Shown here one piece after another: positions 1-5,388 of a stretch of 5,388 bases of DNA (position 1 is its first letter; every line of letters begins with the position of its first letter). This DNA is from Bacteroidota bacterium (GTDB lineage Bacteria > Bacteroidota > Bacteroidia > CAMBQF01): NCBI GenBank assembly GCA_027483285.1, contig JAIXUZ010000246.1, forward strand, positions 1 to 5,388. The letters are read 5' to 3'. The translations under genes were made by a program, and so were the position numbers. The notes under the pieces were generated by a model, which saw only the letters and a list, made by a program, of their open reading frames with translations, was not told where the DNA came from and did not search any database.

Positions 1-369
1 AAACCAGTGATTGAGCAACTGGATATATTTGACCGTAAAACGGAAAAAGACGAAAATAAGAAAACCAAAAAGCGGGAGCGCTGGATTGATTTTGGGGCTT
101 GGTTTTTTAAGAATAAAAAAGAGGATAAAATATCAACCCGCATTGAAATTGACGGGCTGCTAAACGACCCTAACATAAATATCTGGCAAATTATAGGCGA
201 GGTCATAACGGAATCTACTACCAAATCGCTATTGCAAGGATTAGACAACTCGGTTGCAATAAACAGTGTGGGTACAAAGCATAAAAAGAATTTTCTGGAG
301 AAACTATTCACAAAAAAAGAGCCCAAAACAAAGAAGAAAAACACTAAGAAGAAAGACAAGAAAAAGTAG
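1..369 (+). CDS. C-terminal end of an AsmA/DUF748-like envelope protein (5' truncated)
   Basis: The reading frame is open to the left edge (AAA CCA before the GTG at 7), so this is the last 122 codons of a longer gene. The GTG is probably internal. The visible part has a KPVIEQLDIFD stretch, a basic, aromatic segment (RWIDFGAWFFKNKK), then STRIEIDGLLNDPNINIWQI and a closing LDNSV. From memory, this order (basic linker, 'T+I.I.G.L.+P...+W', then an amphipathic helix ending near a DNSV-like motif) is how large Bacteroidota AsmA/DUF748 proteins end. Those are membrane-anchored periplasmic proteins of the AsmA/TamB type, linked to lipid transport or outer-membrane assembly. The last ~30 residues are extremely lysine-rich and may be a disordered tail. 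A stop TAG lies at 367-369. The family call rests on the C-terminus only, and the missing N-terminus (membrane helix, AsmA domain) would settle it. Confidence 0.55.
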   Translation, partial: KPVIEQLDIFDRKTEKDENKKTKKRERWIDFGAWFFKNKKEDKISTRIEIDGLLNDPNINIWQIIGEVITESTTKSLLQGLDNSVAINSVGTKHKKNFLEKLFTKKEPKTKKKNTKKKDKKK

Positions 370-370
370 T

Positions 371-398
371 TGACGGTTTGCAGTTGACGGTTGATAGT
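371..398 (+). repeat. Degenerate 7-bp tandem repeat, TGACGGT type
   Basis: Two identical TGACGGT units (371-377 and 385-391) flank TTGCAGT (378-384) and are followed by TGATAGT (392-398), all in exact 7-bp phase. The next heptamer, TAATTAA (399-405), may be a decayed unit. The array begins one base after the stop codon of the upstream gene and lies 94 bp before the preferred lipocalin start. No hairpin is evident. It shares its period, but not its sequence, with the arrays at 3537-3564 and 4371-4398. Confidence 0.7.
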
Positions 399-491
399 TA
401 ATTAATTGGAAAGCAAATCCTATCATAAAAATACATCAAAATGAACATTTTAAAAAAAACAACAGTTCTGCTTATTGTAAAACAAACCACT

Positions 492-1001
492 ATGAAACTA
501 TACAGCCTTATAATACTGTTTGCAGCCTTAACCATAAGCGGGCTGCAGGCACAGGCAAATACCACAGACCTACCCGATTTAAAATCGGCAGGAGAAATTA
601 GCCTTAAAACTTTTGCAGGCACCTGGTACGAGATTAGTCGCATACCTAACCCTGTAGACAGCGACTTGTATAATGTTACCATAACCTATGTACGCAAAGG
701 CGATAATAAGCTAAAAGAAACCCTTAAAGGCAATAAAGCCAGTGGTAAATCTGTAAAAATAAAAAGCAACCTGACCTATACCGGCGATGGGCGCTTTAAT
801 GGGCCCATAGGCGGCAAATACATTATATTAGCCATTGATGAAAAAATGCAATACTGTATGTTGGGCACACCCGACCGTAAGTACCTTTGGATTTTGAGCC
901 GCAGTAACACCATGAAAAACAATACATACAACACACTTGTTAGTAAGGCTGATAAAATGGGGTTTAGCATTTTACTAATGCAAATGAATGAATATAAATA
1001 A
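492..1001 (+). CDS. Secreted lipocalin-family protein, divergent Blc paralogue
   Basis: The product is a lipocalin, a small beta-barrel that binds hydrophobic ligands, here probably exported to the periplasm. From the ATG at 492 it has 169 residues. Residues 1-22 form a classic signal peptide (MKLYSLIILFAALTISGLQA then QA) without a lipobox cysteine, so it should be soluble, unlike lipid-anchored E. coli Blc. GTWYEISR at 43-50 is the lipocalin first motif, and GTPDRKYLWILSR at 125-137 is the late Blc signature. The usual FERG stretch after the first motif is replaced by PNPVDSDL, and the C-terminus ends in an unusual ILLMQMNEYK, so ligand choice may differ from its neighbour. An in-frame ATG at 441 would add 17 residues ahead of the signal peptide across an A8 tract; I prefer 492 because it gives a textbook signal sequence. 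The second lipocalin gene starts 14 bp downstream, so the pair probably shares a transcript. Confidence 0.85.
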   Translation: MKLYSLIILFAALTISGLQAQANTTDLPDLKSAGEISLKTFAGTWYEISRIPNPVDSDLYNVTITYVRKGDNKLKETLKGNKASGKSVKIKSNLTYTGDGRFNGPIGGKYIILAIDEKMQYCMLGTPDRKYLWILSRSNTMKNNTYNTLVSKADKMGFSILLMQMNEYK

Positions 1002-1015
1002 GTAATACATTAAAC

Positions 1016-1531
1016 ATGGTTCGATTAACTCTTTTAACCTTTGTATTGGCTATAAGCCATTTAACGCAAGCACAAACTATGAATACTATACAAAACGTTG
1101 ATGTTAACCGTTATTTAGGCACTTGGTACGAGGTTGCCCGCTTTAACCATATTTTTGAACGCGGACTTGTAGGTGTTACAGCCACTTACAGCCTTAAGAA
1201 AAACGGCAATCTGCGGGTTGAAAACAAAGGCTACGACAAAACTCTACAAGGCAAACTGAAAAAAGCTACCGGATTTGCTAAGGTTAAAGGCCCCGGCAAA
1301 CTAAAGGTTTACTTTTTTTGGCCCTTTGGCGGCGATTACTGGATACTTGACCTTGATACGGCTAACTACCAATATGCATTGATTGGCACACCCGACAGGA
1401 ATTACCTGTGGATACTGAGCCGGACACCACAAATGGATGCCGCCGTTTATCAAAGTTTGATAGACAAAGCCAAAAGTTTAGGGTTTGACACATCAAAACT
1501 GCTTACCGTTGACCAGCCAAAGGCTAACTAA
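1016..1531 (+). CDS. blc: Secreted bacterial lipocalin, Blc type
   Basis: This 171-residue protein is a canonical Blc-family lipocalin. E. coli Blc binds fatty acids and lysophospholipids and is thought to help maintain or repair the envelope. Residues 1-19 are a signal peptide ending TQA, followed by QTMNT. GTWYEVARFNHIFERGL at 35-51 is nearly identical in pattern to the Blc N-terminal motif, KVYFFWPFGGDYWILDLD (97-114) covers the central strands, and GTPDRNYLWILSRTP (124-138) is the Blc signature. The end, GFDTSKLLTVDQP, also follows E. coli Blc (GFDVSKF..VQQP). There is no cysteine at all, so no lipid anchor; it should be free in the periplasm. It starts 14 bp after the paralogue's stop, behind an A/T-rich stretch without a clear Shine-Dalgarno. 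Its last 8 bp overlap the convergent ligA stop region. Confidence 0.92.
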   Translation: MVRLTLLTFVLAISHLTQAQTMNTIQNVDVNRYLGTWYEVARFNHIFERGLVGVTATYSLKKNGNLRVENKGYDKTLQGKLKKATGFAKVKGPGKLKVYFFWPFGGDYWILDLDTANYQYALIGTPDRNYLWILSRTPQMDAAVYQSLIDKAKSLGFDTSKLLTVDQPKAN

Positions 1532-3524
1532 GCATTGAGGTAAACTCTTCTTCCGATATAATCTTCACCCCTAATTTCTGGGCCTTTTCAAGTTTTGAAG
1601 GGCCCATATCGTTTCCGGCAACTACATAGCTTGTTTTGCCCGATACCGAGCCCGATACTTTACCCCCATTACGCTCTATGGTTTCTTTAATGCCATCGCG
1701 ACTGTAGTTAGCAAACGTGCCCGATACTACAAAAGTAAGCCCCGCCAGTTTATCCGATGCAGGCTGCATTTTATCCTCGCTTAGTGTAAACTGTAAACTT
1801 GCTGTTTTTAGCCTGCTTATTATATCTTGGTGCTTGGGGTTATCAAGCCAATCGCGGAGCGAGCGGGCTATAACAGCACCAATCTCGTTCACTGCATTCA
1901 ACTCCTCAAACGATGCAGCTTCTATCGCCTCTATTGTTTTAAAATTATAGGCCAGTTTCTTGGCTACCGTTTCGCCTACATAACGAATACCCAAGGCAAA
2001 TAGTACACGTTCAAACGGTATTTGTGTTGATGCTGCAATACCATCAATCAGGTTTTGCGCGCTCTTATCGGCCATACGGTCCAGCTGCATTACCTGCGGT
2101 TTTGTCAGGTCGTAAACATCGGCAATATTACCAATCAGCATGCTGTTAAAAAGCAGCTCTACTGTTTCGCTGCCCAGGCCTTCAATATCCATAGCCTTAC
2201 GGCCGGCAAAGTGCTCTATCTTGCCTTTTATCTGCGGCGGGCAACCATCTTCGTTAGGACAAAAATGCTTGGCTTCGCCTTCGTTTCGGATTAGTTCCGC
2301 ACCACACTCGGGGCAATGCGTAGCGTATACCACAGGCTTTGCATCGGCGGGGCGCTTAGGTAAATCAACTCCTACAATTTTCGGGATAATTTCGCCGCCT
2401 TTTTCCACAAAAACGGTATCGCCAATACGCAGGCCAATCTTCTCAATCTGGTCGGCGTTGTGCAGGCTGGCGTTGCGCACCGTTGTACCCGCTAAAGCAA
2501 CAGGTTGAAGCTTAGCCACTGGTGTAATAGCACCCGTGCGGCCCACCTGGTATTCTATACCCAACAACTCTGTAGATGCAGTTTCGGCCTTGTATTTATA
2601 GGCTATGGCCCAGCGCGGACTCTTAGCTGTAAAGCCCAGATTGCGCTGGTGCTGGTAGCTGTTTACTTTGATGACAATACCGTCAATTTCAAAATTAAGG
2701 TTGTGGCGCTCGTGTTCCCATTTGTTGATGAAGGCTTTAACCTCATCCAAATCTTTGCACTGTGCCGCGGCTTCGTTAACCCTAAAGCCCCACGATTTTA
2801 CTGCCTGCAAACTCTCCCAATGGGTTTTGTAAGGCAAATCCTCGCCATACAAAAAGTATAAAAAGGCTTCCAGCTTGCGTTTGGCAACTATTGCTGAATC
2901 CTGCATTTTGAGCGTGCCGGCAGCCGCGTTGCGGGGGTTTGCCAGGGCAGGCTCGCCTATCTCTTCGCGGTCTTTGTTCAGCTTCTCAAAAACATCCAGC
3001 GGGTAGTATACCTCTCCACGCACTTCAAACTCTTCGGGCCAGCCCTCTCCTATTAGTTTTAAGGGTACAGAGCGGATGGTTTTAATGTTGGTGGTAACAT
3101 CATCGCCCTGGGTACCATCGCCACGGGTAAGGGCTTGGTATAGGTGCCCATTTTTGTAGGTAATACCTATGGCGCAACCGTCAATTTTAAGTTCGGCTAC
3201 GTATTCAAAATCGTTACCAATTTGCTTGCGCACACGGTTGTCAAACTCCTGCAAATCGTCGAAGCTATACGTATTCCCCAACGACATCATAGGGTACTTA
3301 TGCGCTACCGTTTTAAACTCTTTGGTAATGCCGCCACCCACCCGCTGCGTAGGGCTATCCATGCGCATCAGCTCGGGGTGTTCCTTCTCCAGTTTAGTAA
3401 GCTCTTCCAGCATCATATCAAACTCATAGTCTGATATAGCAGGGGCTGCCTCCTGATAGTAAAGGAAGTTATGGTGGTTGAGCGTATCGGTTAGCTCGTC
3501 TATGCGTTGTTTTGCGGCTGACAT
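1524..3524 (-). CDS. ligA: NAD+-dependent DNA ligase LigA
   Basis: LigA seals nicks in duplex DNA during replication and repair, using NAD+ to form an enzyme-adenylate. All expected parts are present in 666 residues, the normal family length (E. coli has 671). Domain Ia (about 1-65) contains the NAD+-binding HHNFLYYQEAAPAISDYEFD. The adenylation domain has catalytic Lys113 in ELKIDG, TRGDG (133-137), EVRGEV (167-172), DGIVIK (281-286) and AIAYKY (306-311). The OB fold (about 320-395) includes GRTGAITPVA. The zinc finger has four cysteines (404, 407, 422, 428), followed by helix-hairpin-helix repeats with VGETVAKKL (516-524), and a BRCT domain runs from about 590 to 666 (GLTFVVSGTF, then GGKVSGSVS). 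The ATG at 3524 gives the standard N-terminus and lies 4 nt after a -7 box, implying a leaderless mRNA. No damage is seen. The gene converges on the lipocalin pair and diverges from the secreted unknown. Confidence 0.98.
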   Translation of the reverse strand: MSAAKQRIDELTDTLNHHNFLYYQEAAPAISDYEFDMMLEELTKLEKEHPELMRMDSPTQRVGGGITKEFKTVAHKYPMMSLGNTYSFDDLQEFDNRVRKQIGNDFEYVAELKIDGCAIGITYKNGHLYQALTRGDGTQGDDVTTNIKTIRSVPLKLIGEGWPEEFEVRGEVYYPLDVFEKLNKDREEIGEPALANPRNAAAGTLKMQDSAIVAKRKLEAFLYFLYGEDLPYKTHWESLQAVKSWGFRVNEAAAQCKDLDEVKAFINKWEHERHNLNFEIDGIVIKVNSYQHQRNLGFTAKSPRWAIAYKYKAETASTELLGIEYQVGRTGAITPVAKLQPVALAGTTVRNASLHNADQIEKIGLRIGDTVFVEKGGEIIPKIVGVDLPKRPADAKPVVYATHCPECGAELIRNEGEAKHFCPNEDGCPPQIKGKIEHFAGRKAMDIEGLGSETVELLFNSMLIGNIADVYDLTKPQVMQLDRMADKSAQNLIDGIAASTQIPFERVLFALGIRYVGETVAKKLAYNFKTIEAIEAASFEELNAVNEIGAVIARSLRDWLDNPKHQDIISRLKTASLQFTLSEDKMQPASDKLAGLTFVVSGTFANYSRDGIKETIERNGGKVSGSVSGKTSYVVAGNDMGPSKLEKAQKLGVKIISEEEFTSMLS

Positions 3525-3528
3525 GGGA

Positions 3529-3536
3529 CAAAGTTA
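3529..3536 (-). promoter_or_regulatory. -7 promoter box of ligA (TAACTTTG)
   Basis: On the minus strand the sequence TAACTTTG is an exact match to the Bacteroidota TAnnTTTG element read by the group's primary sigma factor. Only 4 nt (TCCC) separate it from the ligA ATG, so transcription should begin at or next to the start codon. No convincing -33 TTG lies at 17-23 bp; the nearest candidate is a CTG 19 bp upstream. The box continues the phase of the heptamer array immediately upstream. Confidence 0.65.
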
Positions 3537-3564
3537 GAATTCAAAATGCATAATTCAGAATTCA
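3537..3564 (-). repeat. Degenerate 7-bp tandem repeat, TGAATTC type
   Basis: Read on the minus strand, TGAATTC occupies 3564-3558, TGAATTA 3557-3551, TGCATTT 3550-3544 and TGAATTC again 3543-3537. All are in exact 7-bp register, and the next heptamer, TAACTTT (3536-3530), begins the ligA -7 box. On the plus strand the same DNA reads as GAATTC at 3537-3542 and 3558-3563 around an ATGCAT. It lies between the two divergent promoters. Confidence 0.7.
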
Positions 3565-3586
3565 AAATTGATTATTTATAAAGCCT

Positions 3587-3594
3587 TATCTTTG
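3587..3594 (+). promoter_or_regulatory. -7 promoter box of the secreted unknown gene (TATCTTTG)
   Basis: TATCTTTG matches the Bacteroidota TAnnTTTG consensus exactly and ends 6 nt before the ATG at 3601, so the predicted transcript has a leader of only about 0-3 nt. A TTG at 3568-3570 lies 16 bp upstream, slightly short of the usual -33 spacing. This box is the main reason to place the start at 3601 rather than at the in-frame TTG at 3568, which lies upstream of the box and would not be transcribed from it. Confidence 0.65.
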
Positions 3595-3600
3595 AATTAC

Positions 3601-4329
3601 ATGAAGCTGATAAAGCCCATACTATTTTTATTGCTGATGATTAGCAGTGGGATGGCTATTTCGCAAAGCCGCCACATCTATGTTAAAACATATAAAGATG
3701 GCGATACTACAGGATGGTACAAATGGCATAAAGAACATTTGGCAAAAATGCACCTGCCTGATATAATGAATAGTGAAGATTCTGTATCGTTCCGTATTGC
3801 GCATGAGGGTATGATATTGTCTATCTCAACCAATAAGGACAATCTTTATAAAGGTTCTGTTTCATTCTATTTTGATAAGATTATAAAGCAGAATGAGTAT
3901 GGCGCACATAAGAAAAAGTTTGTATATAAAACATATCGTTTGCCAGCAGACACAGCAAAACTGATTGGTGAGTTTTTTATTGGGCAGGAGATACACAAAA
4001 TACCACCTGCCGACAGTATTAACTGGCGAAATGGCAACGATGGAACTACTTATATGATTGAGTATAGTACCGATAATGAATATACTTTTAAAGACTATTG
4101 GTGCCCCGGCTGTGGATATGAACAATCGGCGTACGATACGGCTTTAACAGCATTGAAAAAATATATTACCCCAATAGCTAATAAATACGAGCGTAAATTT
4201 ATTGAAACCTTAAAGCCCGGCACCTATTCTGACGGCAGTATAATGGACTTGCTTGTGCCCAACAGAAAGATGAACAGGCAGTATAAAAAATCAATGAAGA
4301 AACAGAAAAAAGCCAGCTTTGCCAAGTAA
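3601..4329 (+). CDS. Secreted protein of unknown function with a CPGC motif
   Basis: I do not recognise a named family. The 242-residue product starts with a clear Sec signal peptide (MKLIKPILFLLLMISSGMA, cleavage near residue 19-22) and no lipobox, so it is probably periplasmic. The mature part mixes charged and aromatic stretches: TGWYKWHKEHLAKMH (37-51), then a predicted beta-rich section, NGNDGTTYMIEYSTDNEYTFKDYW (144-167), followed directly by CPGCGYEQS (168-176) and a helix leading into KKYI. The 'DG.TY.IEY....Y.FK.YW' pattern recalls small Bacteroidota secreted proteins of unknown function. The C-terminus (about 222-242) is strongly basic (KKSMKKQKK). The two cysteines are the only ones in the protein; spaced CxxC, they could form a disulfide or bind metal. 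The gene appears AT-richer than ligA by eye. It is monocistronic by context, between its own promoter and the corA spacer. Confidence 0.75.
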   Translation: MKLIKPILFLLLMISSGMAISQSRHIYVKTYKDGDTTGWYKWHKEHLAKMHLPDIMNSEDSVSFRIAHEGMILSISTNKDNLYKGSVSFYFDKIIKQNEYGAHKKKFVYKTYRLPADTAKLIGEFFIGQEIHKIPPADSINWRNGNDGTTYMIEYSTDNEYTFKDYWCPGCGYEQSAYDTALTALKKYITPIANKYERKFIETLKPGTYSDGSIMDLLVPNRKMNRQYKKSMKKQKKASFAK

Positions 4330-4370
4330 TTCTACAATATTAACCACAAGCCTATATTCCTCATCTATCA

Positions 4371-4398
4371 TTTTTAGTTTTTAGTTTTTCATTTTTAA
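4371..4398 (+). repeat. 7-bp tandem repeat, TTTTTAG type
   Basis: Four units lie in strict 7-bp phase: TTTTTAG at 4371-4377 and 4378-4384, TTTTTCA at 4385-4391 and TTTTTAA at 4392-4398. The T-runs follow the stop codon of the secreted unknown by 41 bp, but no GC-rich stem precedes them, so they do not read as an intrinsic terminator. The array ends one base before the candidate corA -7 box. Confidence 0.75.
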
Positions 4399-4399
4399 C

Positions 4400-4407
4400 T
4401 ACCTTCG
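4400..4407 (+). promoter_or_regulatory. Candidate -7 promoter box of corA (TACCTTCG)
   Basis: TACCTTCG differs from the Bacteroidota TAnnTTTG consensus at one position (C for the last T). Transcription from it would begin around 4411-4414, leaving a leader of about 20 nt. That leader contains AAGGG at 4421-4425, 8 nt before the GTG start, which could act as a weak Shine-Dalgarno. No -33 element is clear because the upstream DNA is the T-rich heptamer array. Confidence 0.4.
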
Positions 4408-4433
4408 CTCCGCTCATAACAAGGGCATACATT

Positions 4434-5387
4434 GTGTTGCGGATTTTCCATACAGGCACAGACCGGACTGTACACAAATCAGTTGGGTTAACCGAGTTAA
4501 GCGTACTCGACAGGGATTCTATTATCTGGATTGACCTGCACTACCCTACCCCCGAAGAGATTGAAACCGTAGAATCACACTTCGGCATTACCTTTCAAAA
4601 TCCGTTAGAAGCACAGGAAATTGAGAGTTCTTCGCGTTATTTTGAGAATGAAGATACTATCCACGCCAACTCTAACTTTTTAGTTGCCGATGGCGATGGC
4701 TTTAAAGACGTAAACGTATCGATGGTGTTAAAAGGCCGCCTGCTGTTTACTTACCGCAATGCCGACATTAAAACCTTTGCCGAAACCGTGCGCAAAATAA
4801 AGGCCAACAGCCAGCTTTTTGAAGAAGGAGGCCAGGTGATGGTTACCATTTACGAAACCCGTATTGACCTTGATGCCGACCAACTAGAGCTTGTAGCTAA
4901 AGAAATTAACGCTATTGGCAAAACAGTTACCCTTGGCACCAGCGCCAGCGAAGAAGCCCTTTTACAAATTACCCGCCTGCAGGAGAGTACTATTTTAATG
5001 CGCGAAAGTATCATCGACAAACAACGCGCCGTATCGGCACTTATGCGCAGCTACATATTCCCTAAGCAACACCAGGAGCGTTTGCGCGTAATTATCAAAG
5101 ACATTAACTCGCTTTTAGGCCATACATCGTTTAGCTTCGAACGGCTTGAATACCTGCAAAATACCCTCCTTGGTTTAATCAATATCGAGCAGAATAAAAT
5201 AATCAAAATATTCACCGTAGTATCGGTAGTGTTTATGCCCCCTACCTTAATAGCCAGCATTTACGGCATGAATTTCAAATCAATGCCCGAGCTTAGCTTC
5301 TCATTCGGTTACCCACTAGCCATTTTGCTAATGATAGCCTCATCGCTAGGCACACTGTATGTGTTTAAGAAACGCAGGTGGCTGTAG
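4434..5387 (+). CDS. corA: CorA-family magnesium/divalent cation channel
   Basis: CorA proteins are homopentameric inner-membrane channels that take up Mg2+ (some members Co2+, Ni2+ or Zn2+), gated by Mg2+ bound between their cytoplasmic domains. The 317-residue protein is full length. It has a cytoplasmic alpha/beta N-terminal domain (about 1-125; note IWIDLHYPTPEEIETVESHFGI and the EIESSSRYFE stretch), a long helical region (about 130-255) with the extended stalk helix, TM1 at about 258-277 (FTVVSVVFMPPTLIASI), the diagnostic selectivity motif YGMN at 277-280 followed by a FKSMPELSFSFGYP loop, TM2 at about 292-311, and a basic KKRRWL end. These match the family closely, although the exact ion cannot be read from sequence. 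No in-frame ATG is available near the start; GTG at 4434 gives MLRIF, and the adjoining TTG at 4437 is the alternative. The stop TAG is one base from the window's end, so downstream context is unknown. Confidence 0.95.
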   Translation: MLRIFHTGTDRTVHKSVGLTELSVLDRDSIIWIDLHYPTPEEIETVESHFGITFQNPLEAQEIESSSRYFENEDTIHANSNFLVADGDGFKDVNVSMVLKGRLLFTYRNADIKTFAETVRKIKANSQLFEEGGQVMVTIYETRIDLDADQLELVAKEINAIGKTVTLGTSASEEALLQITRLQESTILMRESIIDKQRAVSALMRSYIFPKQHQERLRVIIKDINSLLGHTSFSFERLEYLQNTLLGLINIEQNKIIKIFTVVSVVFMPPTLIASIYGMNFKSMPELSFSFGYPLAILLMIASSLGTLYVFKKRRWL

Positions 5388-5388
5388 T

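Noticed and set aside
371..398. Short tandem repeats as a CRISPR array or phage attachment site
   Set aside because: Units are 7 bp with no spacers, and no cas gene, integrase or tRNA gene is present.
398..970. Minus-strand open frames of 94 and 64 codons across the first lipocalin gene
   Set aside because: They lie antisense to a protein with clear lipocalin motifs, have no recognisable domains or start signals, and read as shadows.
1717..3434. Several plus-strand open frames of 77-122 codons inside ligA
   Set aside because: They are antisense to an intact ligA with every catalytic motif, and their products are low-information sequences without family features.
3568..3600. TTG start at 3568 for the secreted unknown protein
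   Set aside because: It lies upstream of the TATCTTTG box, which would put it outside the transcript, and the ATG at 3601 gives a proper signal peptide.
4371..4398. T-runs as an intrinsic terminator for the secreted unknown gene
   Set aside because: No GC-rich inverted repeat precedes them, and the T-runs are interrupted in strict 7-bp phase, which suits a tandem repeat better.
4330..4433. Mg2+-sensing riboswitch (M-box) upstream of corA
   Set aside because: The whole spacer is 104 nt, about a quarter of it the T-rich repeat, and the predicted leader is about 20 nt, too short for an M-box; no suitable stems are visible.
1..5388. A new defence, mobile or biosynthetic system in the window
   Set aside because: The genes are ordinary housekeeping or envelope genes with no transposase, nuclease, toxin or biosynthetic enzyme; only the spacer repeats and the unknown secreted protein stand out.

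Overview
The window looks like chromosomal housekeeping DNA from a Bacteroidota bacterium, most likely a Sphingobacteriaceae-type organism (Mucilaginibacter or Pedobacter relatives). The evidence is moderate GC content, Bacteroidota-style -7 promoter boxes (TAnnTTTG), A-rich start regions with little Shine-Dalgarno signal, and protein sequences resembling homologues from that group. The genus is an inference.

Layout: (1) positions 1-369 hold the 3' end of a large plus-strand gene, probably an AsmA/DUF748-type envelope protein with a lysine-rich tail. (2) Two adjacent plus-strand genes (492-1001 and 1016-1531) encode secreted Blc-type lipocalins, one divergent and one canonical. (3) ligA, the NAD+-dependent DNA ligase, lies on the minus strand (3524 down to 1524). 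Its stop region overlaps the end of the second lipocalin gene by 8 bp. (4) A 76-bp spacer separates ligA from a divergent plus-strand gene (3601-4329) for an unrecognised secreted protein. Each side carries a -7 box so close to its ATG that both mRNAs should be leaderless or nearly so. (5) A complete corA-type Mg2+/divalent cation channel gene (4434-5387) closes the window.

The genes do not form one pathway. The lipocalin pair, the AsmA-like protein and the secreted unknown all concern the cell envelope, ligA serves replication and repair, and corA serves cation uptake. Only the lipocalin pair looks like an operon. There is no mobile element, CRISPR array, RNA gene or defence system, and no gene-free stretch above 300 bp; the largest spacer is 370-491.

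The most unusual signal is in the spacers. All three non-trivial spacers contain degenerate tandem repeats with the same 7-bp period but different unit sequences: TGACGGT-like at 371-398, TGAATTC-like on the minus strand at 3537-3564, and TTTTTAG-like at 4371-4398. Each lies upstream of a gene, and in the ligA promoter the -7 box continues the heptamer phase exactly.
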